DNA of 64,000 nt from Methanolobus vulcani. Its GTDB lineage: Archaea; Halobacteriota; Methanosarcinia; Methanosarcinales; Methanosarcinaceae. Location of the stretch: assembly GCF_900100715.1 (NCBI RefSeq), contig NZ_FNCA01000010.1, forward strand, positions 50,106 through 114,105. The letters are read 5' to 3'. Below are positions 23,594 to 34,071 of the stretch, one piece after another (position 1 is the stretch's first letter; each line of letters begins with the position of its first letter). A program made the position numbers and the translations under genes. A model generated the notes under the pieces. That model had not been told where the DNA came from, did no database searches, and worked only from the letters and a program-made list of their open reading frames with translations.

Positions 23594-26549
23594 TTATTTT
23601 TGAGAACTGCCATAAATAGGCAATTCAAATATGAATGCTGAACCTGCATCAGGTTCGCTTTTAACCCTGATAGAACCTTTTTGCATTTCAAGATACTTTT
23701 TGACAATTGCAAGTCCTAATCCAGAGCCTTGATAATTTCTGTTTAGTGCAGAATCAACCTGTCTGAAAGGTTCAAAAAGATTATTCTGGTCCTGCCTGGA
23801 TATACCGATACCAGTGTCCTTTACCTCTACTTCGATTCTGTTAAGGACTCTTTTTGCTGTTATCTTGATACTTCCACCTTCCATTGTGAACTTAATTGCA
23901 TTGCCTATCAGATTGTACAATATCTGTTTGAATTTGAGTTTGTCTGTATCTATAACAGTAACATCATCTGCAACATCATATTCAAATGTCAGGTTTTTCT
24001 GTGCAATTAGTGAAGACACATTTTTCATGATCTCATCCATGATCTCAACAACATTTGTCTCTTCAATTGAAAGGTCCATTCTGCCAGCTTCTATCTTAGA
24101 AATATCCAGAATATCATTGATAACTTCAAGCAGGTGTTTCCCACTATTGGATATGTTGTTAAGATACCTTGTTTGTTTCTGGTCAAGTTCATGTTCTCCA
24201 ATATGGAGCAACATATCTGAGAAACCGATGATAGAGTTTAAAGGTGTGCGAAGTTCGTGGCTCATATTTGTCAGGAACTCGCTTTTAGCTCTATCGGATG
24301 CTTCTGCCGCCATTTTTGCCTCAATGAGTGCTTCTTCAACTTTCTTTCTTCCGGAAATATCGTAGAAACTTTCAACAAGGTATTCTCTTCCTTTAAGTTT
24401 TACAGAAACTACGGATTTTATAACAGGTATTTCATTTCCGTCTTTGTCCAGAAGGATCCTCTCTGATTTGTCTACTTTTTGGTGCAGATCAATTATAGGA
24501 CATTGATTTTCAAGTGCAGTACAAACGAATTTGTGGCAGACATTGCCTATTATCTTCTCTCTGGGCAATCCTATCATTTTAGCAGCAACAGGATTTACAT
24601 CTGCTATCGTCTTATTCTCTTTGTCAATAAGAAGTATGCCGCTGTTGATATTGTTGATGATAGTTGTCAGTCTCTCAAGAAGCTCATGTTCCATCTTATC
24701 GATCTTTTTTCTCTCAGTAACATCACGTATAATAGCTACTGCATTCCACGATCCGTCTGAAAGCTGCATGGAAGACAGGGAAAGCTCAATTGGGAACTCA
24801 GTTCCATCCTTGCGTTTACCTTCCAGCTCAATAGTATTGCCGATGACATCTCCATGTCCGGTTTCTGTAAAATTCTTAAAACCTGCTTTGTATCCATCTA
24901 AATATCTATCAGGTGCAATGAAGGTATGTACTTCCCGATCCATGATCTCATTCTCAGAATATCCGAACATTCTGGTGGCTGCTTCATTCCAGAATATTGT
25001 TTTACCCTCATTGTTGACCATTATTATTGCATCTTTGGCTGACGTGGCAATTTTTGAGAATTTCTCTTCGCTAAGCCTTAACTTTTCTTCAGCATCTTCT
25101 CTTCTGGATATTTCATTTCGAAGTTCGTTCTCATGAAGAAGTATTTCTGTAATATCGTTATGGGTATATATCCTGCCATAGATTTCGTTGTTAACTACAA
25201 GTGGAATTGAATATGTCTGAATTGTTCTTCCATCTTTGAGTTTCAATAATGATCTATTAGAACTCGTTGAATATCGTCTTTTATTGATTTCATTTTCAAC
25301 AGCTTCAGGATTTTCGGCCAATTTTAAGATCTCATTAAGTATTGTGTCTCCGTTAGTTCTTGGTCCGATATCAGATGGAAAATTAAATATACGCCTGTAT
25401 TCAGGATTCATAAAAAGGACCTTTAAGGACCTTTGAATTTTTATCAAATGCAACAAGTCCGTAGGATACAGATTCAATTGTTGACTGGAATATTATGCTT
25501 TTTTCCTGCAATGAATCCAGCATCGAATTGATATTTTCTGCAAGTTCAGAAAGCTCATCATTCCCCTGAATTTTTATTCTGGAATTGATGTCTCCTTTAA
25601 AGTCAATTTCATTGATTCCATTACGCAGGAACGTAATTCTTGAAAGCAGATTCTTTTTTAGGAGGAATGACAACAAAACGGCAAACAAAATAGAGATCAG
25701 AAGTGTAAGGTAGAATGTGACTGATATGGCATCGAGTCCTTCTTTATAGATAAGCCTGGGCATTTCAGTTCTTGCAATTAAAACAGGTTTCCCATAAATA
25801 TCTTCAATCAAAAAGTAACCTGATACTCCATTCTTGTCTTTATTGACTCTGGTGACATATTTTTCATCCAGTAATTGATTCCTGACTTCCGCAAAGTCAT
25901 AAGGCATATTATTATTGTTAAGTGGATATATTTCAATTGGAAGTAATATCTGTTCTTCCATTGGATGTATAAAGGACCTATCAAGGAAACGTCCCATGAT
26001 TAGTGTTCCATGAATAGGGCCAGAGTAGTCACTTTTTATAATTGGTTTTGATGCTATTATTGTTGGTGAATCTCCAATCATGACAATTCCTGATACAGTG
26101 GAATCAATAGATGAATGGTTTATCAGGATGTTATTTTTGGGAATAGCGTCCAGTATCTCTTCACTGAGTGGCACTTGAATTCCGTTCTCAAGATCACAGG
26201 CTTGTCCATACACCAGAGTACCATTTGTGTTGTAGTAAAGTACAAAATTAATGTCAAGAGTCAGGAAAGTTTCAATATCATCCAGATTTGAGATTATGTA
26301 ATCCGAATTGTTATTTGTCATATACTCATAGGTTGCATCCCATGCAGCCCAATCGTAAACAGTTGAATCCATATGTGATATTTCATTATCAAAGGCTCTA
26401 TGTACTCTGAGTGTATTATCATTCAGGACATTACGTTCTATTTCTTCGGTATGAGTTAAAAACACATAATAGGTTACGGAAGCTGTAAGCAAGAATAGAA
26501 ACACAAAAACAATTCCAAGTGTGATGGCAGTTTTTCTATAAATTCTCAT
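23594..26549 (-). pseudogene. CHASE4-HAMP-PAS sensor histidine kinase, frameshifted by a 10-bp duplication
   Basis: Removing one copy of a 10-bp tandem repeat at 25415-25434 yields one 981-residue kinase. In order it has: membrane segment 1 (~10-30), a CHASE4-type outer domain (VYDWAAWDATYEYM), membrane segment 2 (~275-297), HAMP (~298-350), three PAS domains, the H-box FLTNMSHELRTPLN (His at ~761), N-box NLIGNAIKFT, and ATP-lid glycines DTGIGIS and GSGLGLAIVKKY. As written, the first frame ends after KVLKGPFYES (382 codons) and the kinase half would start afresh at 25477 or later. No response regulator gene is adjacent. It may be phase-variable, decayed or a sequence error. An intact cytosolic kinase half could still be translated. 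Confidence 0.88.
25415..25434. repeat. Perfect 10-bp tandem duplication inside the kinase gene
   Basis: AAGGACCTTT occurs twice with no spacer. On the coding strand, one copy gives KVLFMNPEYR, the normal PAS sequence; two copies give KVLKGPFYES and a stop. The duplication therefore directly causes the frame break. Confidence 0.95.
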
Positions 26550-26892
26550 GTGGTCACCAGTGGTTGAAATTATGATTCTGATTATTCTTGTCCGAAAATG
26601 TTTATCAAAATATTATAAGTGGTTAAGAGAGCACTTAAAAATCATATTTATGCAAATGTTGCATACTTGGATACTTTTATATTGATTATATACTATATTA
26701 ATATTAATGTTGTTTATATAATAGCTCCGATAAACATTTGAACATATACTTTTTTCCGGATGAGCTATTTTACAAAATAAAATTATTTTTTTATTTTTTA
26801 GATTTAAGCAGTTCATTTTCTGGATATTTTTCTGGGTGGAGCTACCTTTATAAAAGATGCTTGTTTATAGGAGGCAGCACACAGGTGATGTT
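26550..26892. other. 343-bp divergent AT-rich gap with inverted repeats
   Basis: This gap separates the divergently transcribed kinase and RibL genes and must hold both promoters. TATGCAA-ATG-TTGCATA at 26649-26665 is a perfect 7-3-7 inverted repeat, possibly an operator. ATAGCTC at 26721 and GAGCTAT at 26762 form a second, longer-range pair. Several TATA-like runs (26685-26720) prevent choosing one. No ORF is supported. Confidence 0.45.
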
Positions 26893-27315
26893 TTGGTAAA
26901 AGTACTTGCAACAGGAACATTCGATCTGCTTCATCCGGGACATATCCACTATCTGAGCGAAGCAAAAAAACTCGGTGATAAGCTTTACGTAATCGTTGCC
27001 AGAGAGTCCATGATAAGACATAAACCAAGACCAATAATACCGGATGAGCAAAGACTGGAAATGGTCAGTTCCCTGAAAATAGTGGACAAAGCTCTTCTTG
27101 GTAGTGAATCTGATATTTTTGATCCTATTATGCAGATCAAGCCGGATATCATTGCACTTGGATATGACCAGGGTTTTGATGCAGGTCAGCTTGAAAAGGA
27201 CCTGCACTTGAGAGGCTTTGATTGCAAGGTTATCAGAATAGAGAGTTCACTTACCTGTTCTTTATGCGGCAGTGCCAAAATTGTGAAAAAGGTGCTTGAA
27301 AGATATCAGGAGTAA
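26893..27315 (+). CDS. ribL: FAD synthetase, archaeal RibL type
   Basis: 140-residue cytidylyltransferase-like protein with the nucleotide-binding signature ATGTFDLLHPGHIHYL near the N-terminus, VIVARE, and the second-half motif IIPDEQRLEMVSSLKIVD. The short length and GSAKIVKKVL end match archaeal RibL, which makes FAD from FMN and ATP (or CTP). The TTG at 26893 is preferred because AGGTGAT lies just before it and it puts the conserved motif at the usual distance; upstream in-frame ATG 26857 would add 12 unlike residues. It faces the riboflavin genes ribC and ribH at 28.5-29.5 kb on the other strand, so flavin genes cluster here. Confidence 0.9.
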   Translation: MVKVLATGTFDLLHPGHIHYLSEAKKLGDKLYVIVARESMIRHKPRPIIPDEQRLEMVSSLKIVDKALLGSESDIFDPIMQIKPDIIALGYDQGFDAGQLEKDLHLRGFDCKVIRIESSLTCSLCGSAKIVKKVLERYQE

Positions 27316-27361
27316 TCTGTAAACTTCTGAATTAACTAGAAATGAATATGGATAAAAAGAA

Positions 27362-28504
27362 TCAGACAAGTGCTGCCTTGATCCTTTCCAGTCCTTCCTG
27401 TATCCTCTCGATTGATGTGGCATAGGAAATTCTGATGAAGTTCTTGCCACTTTCTCCGAAAGCTGATCCCGGAGTGACTGCTACATGTGCATCCTGCAGG
27501 AGTTTTTTGGCAATGATGTTTCCATCCCCGTACTCACTGACATCTGCAAATGCATAGAATGCACCGCCAGGTTTCTGACATCTGATTCCTATTTCATTAA
27601 GGCCATCCACAAGAACATTCCTTCTGGCCTTGAACTTTGCAACCATTTCAGCTACAGGTTCCTGTGGTCCTTCAAGTGCTGCAATACCGCCGTACTGCAC
27701 AAAACTTGTTGCACTGCTGACTGAATGTGACTGTATCTTTAACATGGGTTTGATGATATCTGATCTTGCATGAACATAACCAAGTCTCCAGCCTGTCATT
27801 GCATAGGCTTTTGAGAAACCATTAACAGTGATGGTCCTGTCCTGCATTCCTTCAAATGAACCGATGCTGACATGTTCCTGGTCATAGATTATCTTTTCAT
27901 AGATCTCATCTGAGAGTACAAGGATGTCATTGTCAATAGCAATGTCAGCTATATTTTTGAGGGTCTGTTTATCGTAAACAGCACCTGTTGGATTCCCGGG
28001 ACTGTTGACAACAATGAGCTTGGTTTTCTCGTTGATATACTCTTCAATATCAACAGGTTTGAAACCATTTTCAGTATCAGTTGGAACCCATGTTGTATTT
28101 GCACCTGCAAATTTTATGGCAGGATCATATGAGACCCATGCAGGATCAAAGAGTATAGCTTCATCATTATCATCAAGAACTGACATCATGACTTCAAAAA
28201 TAGCCTGTTTTGCACCGGGTGTTACAATAATTTCTGAAGCTTTTGCATCCAGTTTATTCTCTGTGCAAAGCTTATCTGCTATAACCTTTTTCAATTCGGA
28301 GATTCCTGCTCCGGGTGCATAGTGTGTCTCCCCCCTGTACATCGCATCTGCGGCTGCATCACAAATATGTTTCGGTGTATCAAAATCAGGTTCACCTAAT
28401 GTGAAACTGATAACATCGATACCATCCTCTTTCATTTTGTTGGCAGTATTTGCAGCTTTCATCGTTGCTGATTCTTCCACCCTCTTTAATCTTGATGATG
28501 CCAT
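27362..28504 (-). CDS. Aspartate-type aminotransferase, PLP fold type I
   Basis: 380 residues of the class I/II aminotransferase family. Motifs: FTLGEPDFDTP at the N-terminus, VNSPGNPTGAVYD, LSDEIYEKIIYD, and the PLP lysine in NGFSKAYAMTGWRLGY (about residue 232). It moves an amino group between an amino acid (probably aspartate) and 2-oxoglutarate in the cytoplasm. It is the last gene of a - strand cluster (class V aminotransferase, ribC, ribH, this gene) with gaps of 31-73 bp. The amino acid specificity cannot be read from the sequence. Confidence 0.92.
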   Translation of the reverse strand: MASSRLKRVEESATMKAANTANKMKEDGIDVISFTLGEPDFDTPKHICDAAADAMYRGETHYAPGAGISELKKVIADKLCTENKLDAKASEIIVTPGAKQAIFEVMMSVLDDNDEAILFDPAWVSYDPAIKFAGANTTWVPTDTENGFKPVDIEEYINEKTKLIVVNSPGNPTGAVYDKQTLKNIADIAIDNDILVLSDEIYEKIIYDQEHVSIGSFEGMQDRTITVNGFSKAYAMTGWRLGYVHARSDIIKPMLKIQSHSVSSATSFVQYGGIAALEGPQEPVAEMVAKFKARRNVLVDGLNEIGIRCQKPGGAFYAFADVSEYGDGNIIAKKLLQDAHVAVTPGSAFGESGKNFIRISYATSIERIQEGLERIKAALV

Positions 28505-28576
28505 GCAATTAACACAACCATTTTTTAGTTTTGCACTTTGAAACTCTTATCATGTAATTTTGTAGTTATTTCATAT

Positions 28577-28981
28577 TTACAAGCGCTGCACCAGTTTGAC
28601 AGCTGCTTCAACACCACGCTTTGCATAATCAACACGCTGGTGTGCTTCCATCCTGGTCATTCCAGGTCCTGCAATTCCCAGTGTGACAGGCTTGTTGTAT
28701 TCCAGTGAAAGATCTGTGATCTTTCTTGCTGCATGCTGGACAACGATTTCATCGTGCTGGGTTGCACCTTCGATGACAATTCCCATGGTGACAACAGCAT
28801 CGATGTCATCGCGCTGGCAGAGTTTCTTGATAGCCAGTGGCATATCATATACTCCTGGAACCAGGATCTTTTCTACAACCTCTGCTCCGAGGAACTTAGC
28901 ATGCTCTTCACCAAGCATTTCCATCTGGAATGTAAGATCCCTGTTAAATTCAGCTATTACAAATCCCAATTTTATGGTCAT
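28577..28981 (-). CDS. ribH: 6,7-dimethyl-8-ribityllumazine synthase
   Basis: 134 residues, the short archaeal form. Key segments are [13 protein letters not shown] at the start, [19 protein letters not shown] and [18 protein letters not shown], with the catalytic His in the QHD triad. It condenses the pyrimidinedione with dihydroxybutanone phosphate in the next-to-last step of riboflavin synthesis. The ATG at 28981 is preferred; the GTG at 28990 adds only three residues. It follows ribC by 61 bp and precedes the aspartate aminotransferase. Confidence 0.95.
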   Translation of the reverse strand: MTIKLGFVIAEFNRDLTFQMEMLGEEHAKFLGAEVVEKILVPGVYDMPLAIKKLCQRDDIDAVVTMGIVIEGATQHDEIVVQHAARKITDLSLEYNKPVTLGIAGPGMTRMEAHQRVDYAKRGVEAAVKLVQRL

Positions 28982-29042
28982 AATAATCACTTAAAGTTTA
29001 GATTTAAATTTAATATTAATCTTCTGTTGATTTCTTCCGGTA

Positions 29043-29510
<468 letters not shown>

Positions 29511-29537
29511 TTACCTTTTTATTAATTATCAGGATGT

Positions 29538-30689
29538 TTAAAGAAGTGTGTCCAGCACTTCGCTGGCAGCTTCTATTCCTGGGCCGAGATCGGATACTAC
29601 TCCTCTCTTCTTAAGAACGACTTCAAGTTCCTGTATTGTCAGCATGATGTCCTTTGGCTGAACATTACCCATGCTTCCTATCCTGAAGATCTTACCACTA
29701 AGGTGTGACTGTCCGCCTGCAATGGTAATTCCCCTTGCCATCATGTCCTTCTTAATATCATTGCCTGTAACTCCCTCTGGAGCCTTCATGGCTGTAACTG
29801 TATTGGAATAGTGACTGTACTTATCGTTAAGCTGGGGGAACATCTCAAGACCCATTGCAGTTGCTGCTGCACGGATTGCCTTTGCACCGGTCGCATGGCG
29901 TTTGATCCTTGCTTCCATGCCCTCTTCTTTTACGATGTGCAGAGCTTCCTGCAGACCAAAGAATAAAGGAACTCCTGGTGTGTATGGTGTTTGTGACTTG
30001 TCAGCACTCTTCTTGTGTGCCTTAAGATCAAGGTAATATGGAAGTGCATCTTTTTCGTTCATTGCTTCAAATGCTTTTTCACTGACTGAGATCATGGAAA
30101 GTCCTGGTGGTGCAGCAAGGCATTTCTGGGAACCCACTACTGCAATGTCAACACCCCACTCATCAACTTTTACAGTGTCTCCTCCAAGGGTTGTGACACC
30201 ATCCATGATGAAAAGTGCATCGTATTTCTTTGCAAGTTTTCCTATTTCTTCTGCAGGGTTCTGTATACCTACAGATGTTTCATTGTGGACAAGGGTGATT
30301 GCCTTTGCTCCTTCCTCAAGTTTCTTTTCAACATCTTCGAGGTTAAAGGAGTGTCCCCATTCGTTTTCAAGAGCATTTACCTTTCCGTACCTTGCAGCAA
30401 TATCCTTGAATCTTTCACCAAACTTACCGTTTTCAAGGGCAACTACTACATCATCTTTGCCTACTGTACATCCAACAGCTGCTTCCATTGCAGCTGTGCC
30501 TGAGCCACTTAAGATAAAAATATCATTTTTTGTCTGGAAAACATCGGCAAGAATTTCACGGCAATCATCAAACATTGCTGAAAACTCTGCTCCCCTGTGA
30601 TTAATCATGGGCTTTGACATTGCCCTGAGAACGCGAGGTGCGACCGGAACCGGTCCTGGCATCATAAGAAGTGTATCTTCAAGATCCAT
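29538..30689 (-). CDS. Class V aminotransferase (alanine/serine-glyoxylate type)
   Basis: 383 residues. Visible family segments are LLMMPGPVPVAPRVL at the start, FILSGSGTAAMEAAV for phosphate binding, VHNETSVGIQNP, IMDGVTTLGGD, and the PLP lysine in VVGSQKCLAAPPGLS (about residue 194). In methanogens this family includes broad-specificity enzymes acting on alanine, serine, glyoxylate or phosphoserine-linked substrates. It is the first gene of the cluster with ribC and ribH; a link to flavin or deazaflavin synthesis is possible but unproven. The start has GGAGATTAAT upstream. Confidence 0.9.
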   Translation of the reverse strand: MDLEDTLLMMPGPVPVAPRVLRAMSKPMINHRGAEFSAMFDDCREILADVFQTKNDIFILSGSGTAAMEAAVGCTVGKDDVVVALENGKFGERFKDIAARYGKVNALENEWGHSFNLEDVEKKLEEGAKAITLVHNETSVGIQNPAEEIGKLAKKYDALFIMDGVTTLGGDTVKVDEWGVDIAVVGSQKCLAAPPGLSMISVSEKAFEAMNEKDALPYYLDLKAHKKSADKSQTPYTPGVPLFFGLQEALHIVKEEGMEARIKRHATGAKAIRAAATAMGLEMFPQLNDKYSHYSNTVTAMKAPEGVTGNDIKKDMMARGITIAGGQSHLSGKIFRIGSMGNVQPKDIMLTIQELEVVLKKRGVVSDLGPGIEAASEVLDTLL

Positions 30690-30993
30690 ATTAATCTCCT
30701 GATCATGTTAATGTAAATGAAATCTGAAATTTATTTGCCTCTGGGTACGTTGTCCATACGGCAACTTTTGCCTGATATGCAACCCTATTATATAAACCTA
30801 TTATGAACTCCAAGTTAAAATCTGCTCTATAAAGGGTAGTTCTATATTTCAGTCAATTTCCATACAGCAAATAACATCATAGAATCTTTAAATTTATAAG
30901 AAACATTCGCTTTGCAAGCAATTATCTTTGGAATGAATTGTTTTTCAGATTTAAAAAATACTCCACAGGATAGATATTGAAAAAAGGTTTGTG

Positions 30994-31018
30994 AAAAATC
31001 AAAAAGAAAAAAGAAGAA
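30994..31018 (-). terminator. U-rich tract after a lipoprotein gene
   Basis: On the - strand, starting 10 bp after the stop at 31029, the sequence is TTCTTCTTTTTTCTTTTTGATTTTT without a hairpin. Runs like this are the standard archaeal termination signal. Confidence 0.55.
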
Positions 31019-31028
31019 TGGCAGAGAA

Positions 31029-32495
31029 TTACTCTCTCCATTCGTATATGTAGTTTGTTCTGTATACTCCACCATTGAGGTATGAGTAAAGTATTCTGAA
31101 CGAGCCACCATATGCATTTGCTTCCGGTGCATTCGCTTTGAAAGTACCTTCTTTGACATCACCTGTCGTGTCTTTCCAATCCATTGTGAAGGACTTTCCA
31201 TATGTTTCATCTTCCAGCTTATAATGGCTTGATGAAACTCCATCAACTCCGATATCTGCCATGTCTATGTCTATGTTGCTCGTATCACCAAGTCCGAGAC
31301 CATCGGTTGCTATAAATACAGCTTCTTTTCTGACTTTAATTGCAATCTCTTCTTCAGCAGCGTAGAAGTCTTTTGGTTCTTCACTGATCGTTCTTACCTG
31401 TGCTGTTTCGCCTTCGTCTCCTGTATCAATGGTCAGGACGTTACCTCTTTCGTATTCGACATCGTATGTGTAGTAGTCATTTGTGCTGATTACTTTGTCT
31501 CCGTAGTCTTCAACTTTAACTAGATACCAGCCAGGTTCTACGCCAGATGATGTTGTGGTTGTTTCAGTTGTTGATTGTTCTACTCTGGTTCCTGTCCAGC
31601 CGCCGCTCCATGATGAGCTACTATCAGATCCATATCTCCAGTTTCCTTCGAATGAATTACCGTCTTTACTTAGTTTAAGTTCTACGTCGCCTGAATCGTT
31701 CGGTTCTGCGTATGAAGGGCTTTCTGACCAGGTTCCTATGAATACGTCGCCATTTACAACACCTTCGAGCTTACCTTGATCATGTGTGTATTCACCGACT
31801 ATTTTGTTACCTGATTTCCTGAATGTCATGTCACCCCAGTTAGAGGTCCAGTCTCCGATAAAAGTGTATGTTGTACTTTCTGCTGTAAATCCGCTTTGCG
31901 GAGTTGGGAGTTCTCCTGTTGTTGCTGTATTTTCAGTTCCAGATGTCTGGATGTCTGTTGTTGTACCGTTTGAAATATCCAGCGGAACTGAAACAGTTGC
32001 TCCGTCTATTATTTCAAAGTCAACTGATTTTTCGACACCTGCACCACTTATTATTACTCTGTAGTTTCCAAGAGGCCAGCCATCATCTGGCTTTTCGAGT
32101 ATGAACGTTCCACGTCCGAAGTCTTCACCGGTTTCAGATTCGAAGGTGTAAATGGAATAGTCATTATCAAGGTAGATCCATTCCACACTAATTATGTCAT
32201 TGTCAAAATTGTCATAGATGAACCATGCATACAATTTTTCAGAATCCTTTGAGTATTTCAACACCTTATCAACAGGTATGAAGTTTTCAGTTGATGATGT
32301 CATCATAACTTCAAGGAGCCTTGGTTCTCCACTGGCTGTCATGTCGCCATATTTTTCAGTAACTGCAGCTACAATCTGTTGTTCTTCTGTGGTTGCTCCG
32401 AAACTTCCGGGTTTGTAGGAGTCAGTGATATCAGTACAACCTGAAAGTGCCACAATACCTATCAGGAGTAGTGCTATTAATAGTTTTGATTTCAT
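31029..32495 (-). CDS. Large surface lipoprotein of unknown function
   Basis: 488 residues with a signal peptide and lipobox (IVALSGC, Cys at ~20). The first third carries a sulfated-sounding but unrecognised fold with EVMMTSSTENFIPVD; the middle (about 210-300) is rich in Trp, Gly and Ser with repeated strand-like units (FIGDWTSNWGDMTF, FIGTWSESPSYAEP, FEGNWRYGSDSSSSW), which looks like a lipocalin-like or beta-sandwich module. A Thr/Ser linker follows, then a C-terminal beta-rich domain ending YLNGGVYRTNYIYEWRE. It is exported and membrane-anchored. I do not recognise a family. It stands alone, with its own U-rich terminator. Confidence 0.8.
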   Translation of the reverse strand: MKSKLLIALLLIGIVALSGCTDITDSYKPGSFGATTEEQQIVAAVTEKYGDMTASGEPRLLEVMMTSSTENFIPVDKVLKYSKDSEKLYAWFIYDNFDNDIISVEWIYLDNDYSIYTFESETGEDFGRGTFILEKPDDGWPLGNYRVIISGAGVEKSVDFEIIDGATVSVPLDISNGTTTDIQTSGTENTATTGELPTPQSGFTAESTTYTFIGDWTSNWGDMTFRKSGNKIVGEYTHDQGKLEGVVNGDVFIGTWSESPSYAEPNDSGDVELKLSKDGNSFEGNWRYGSDSSSSWSGGWTGTRVEQSTTETTTTSSGVEPGWYLVKVEDYGDKVISTNDYYTYDVEYERGNVLTIDTGDEGETAQVRTISEEPKDFYAAEEEIAIKVRKEAVFIATDGLGLGDTSNIDIDMADIGVDGVSSSHYKLEDETYGKSFTMDWKDTTGDVKEGTFKANAPEANAYGGSFRILYSYLNGGVYRTNYIYEWRE

Positions 32496-32658
32496 TTTTT
32501 TATCCAGCCTAAAAAATCAATCATTTAGATATAATTTAGTCAGTTATCCGTTAGACTTCCTTATATTTAAATTTATTAGAATTTGCCAGAATGTATCAAA
32601 TAACCCTTATATCTATTAGTATCGTGAAGATAAGGAATAAAATTCTTTTGCTATAGCA

Positions 32659-33375
32659 CTAATATCTACTATATGTCATTTTAACCAGCTGTTCTTCTCT
32701 GTTTGCGTTGCCGTATATATATAATGCAATAAGAAGTAACCAGAGATCAGTGAACAGACCTAAAATACCTAGAAGCACTGCAAATATCTTTCCAATTAAA
32801 ACAGCTTTTTCAGTTGCTTTTACATAATCCATGTATATTGAAAGAAATGCACGGAGTACTCGTCCTCCATCCATTGGGAATGCTGGGATCAGGTTGAAAA
32901 GCCCCAGAAAGATATTTACATATCCGAGGATGAAAACTACCAGAAACAAAGAATTTCCATCTTTGAGGGATACCGGATTTAATGCAAAACCTAAAAAAAG
33001 AAGCATCACACCCAAAACGATGCTTGAAAGTGGTCCCGCAGCTACAATCATTATCACTTTTAATGGTTCATGCACCTCTTTTCTCATGGCGGCAACACCT
33101 CCCAGCAGATGAAGCCTGATCTCCTTGATACTTCCTCCGAATCTCAGGGCGAAATATGAGTGGGCAAGTTCGTGTATCAATACCGATGCAAAGAGAAGGA
33201 GTGCAGTTAGCAATGAAAGGATATATTTCATTATTTCAGATTGGATACCTGCAAATCCAAAGGGTTCTGACTGTATGGAAAAGAACCATGCAAATAAAGG
33301 CAATACTATTAGAAATGAGAGATCTACTTTTATTGGAATCCCTATTATTTCTCCTATTCTGTAAGCTTTACTCAT
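32659..33375 (-). CDS. Site-2 protease family (M50) intramembrane metalloprotease
   Basis: 238 residues, almost entirely membrane helices. The zinc motif HELAH (in LIHELAHSYFALRFGG, about residue 65) and the distal NLIPAFPMDGGRVLRA (Asp ligand, about 165) define an S2P-type intramembrane protease. It cleaves membrane-spanning substrates, often anti-sigma or regulatory proteins. The second ATG at 33375 gives proper spacing (5 bp) to GGAG. The neighbouring HTH-CBS regulator lies 30 bp upstream on the same strand; in many archaea S2P proteins carry CBS domains themselves, so the two may work together. Confidence 0.93.
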   Translation of the reverse strand: MSKAYRIGEIIGIPIKVDLSFLIVLPLFAWFFSIQSEPFGFAGIQSEIMKYILSLLTALLLFASVLIHELAHSYFALRFGGSIKEIRLHLLGGVAAMRKEVHEPLKVIMIVAAGPLSSIVLGVMLLFLGFALNPVSLKDGNSLFLVVFILGYVNIFLGLFNLIPAFPMDGGRVLRAFLSIYMDYVKATEKAVLIGKIFAVLLGILGLFTDLWLLLIALYIYGNANREEQLVKMTYSRY

Positions 33376-33405
33376 CATTTCTCCTGCAACCTGTCCTAAA
33401 CAAAA

Positions 33406-33963
33406 TCATTCACTCAGCAATTTCAGGATATCATATTTGGTAACAACACCTGCAACCTGTCCTTTTTCCAGCACAAGGACAGCAGGATGTTTTTCAAGCA
33501 TGTAAGATGCGGTCTTGATATCAGTGCCGGGAGAGAGCGTTGGAAATGAATCTCCCATTATATCTCCGATCTTCATGTGGGAAACCTCTGAAGCTTTTTT
33601 ATTAGACATGGATCTGACGATCATGTTTTCTGATATACTGCCAACTGAAATTCCATTCTGTATTACTGGTATCTGTGATATGTTGTATTTCTCCATGATA
33701 CTGACAGCTTTATCTATACTCTCGTTCGGATCTACGGAAATGAGTTCTATGTTCATTATATCCCTGAGATAAATATCCTCTTTTTCGATATCATTGAAAA
33801 CATCAATTATTTTCCTGAGAGTTGATAACCTTGGATCTACATCACCTGCTTCTATTCTTGCAATCAGTGGCTGGCTGACACCTGCACGTTTTGCAAGATC
33901 ACTCTGTGTCATGCCGAGATCGATCCTTTTCTGTTTCAGTTCATCTGGGGACGGTAATTGCAT
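33406..33963 (-). CDS. HTH (XRE) plus two CBS domains, transcription regulator
   Basis: 185 residues. The N-terminal ~60 residues form an XRE-type helix-turn-helix (LGMTQSDLAKRAGVSQPLIARIEAG). Two CBS domains follow (about 65-125 and 128-185: SIMEKYNISQIPVIQNG, PAVLVLEKGQVAGVVTKYDIL), which usually bind adenine nucleotides. This layout is common in methanogens and suggests a DNA-binding protein that senses energy state or SAM. It is upstream of the S2P protease in a likely two-gene operon. The target promoters are not known. Confidence 0.92.
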   Translation of the reverse strand: MQLPSPDELKQKRIDLGMTQSDLAKRAGVSQPLIARIEAGDVDPRLSTLRKIIDVFNDIEKEDIYLRDIMNIELISVDPNESIDKAVSIMEKYNISQIPVIQNGISVGSISENMIVRSMSNKKASEVSHMKIGDIMGDSFPTLSPGTDIKTASYMLEKHPAVLVLEKGQVAGVVTKYDILKLLSE

Positions 33964-34071
33964 AGTTATTACTCATGGTAATTATCATATTTAAAATCAA
34001 TTCAGGAATCATTAAAGCGTAATAAAATAAGTTTAAACGTTAGCATCAAAAGATAAAATAAGGGAAAATAA

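Noticed and set aside
30842..31246. 134-codon ORF overlapping the large lipoprotein
   Set aside because: Same strand but another frame over the C-terminal coding part; no family features, and the lipoprotein frame is intact.
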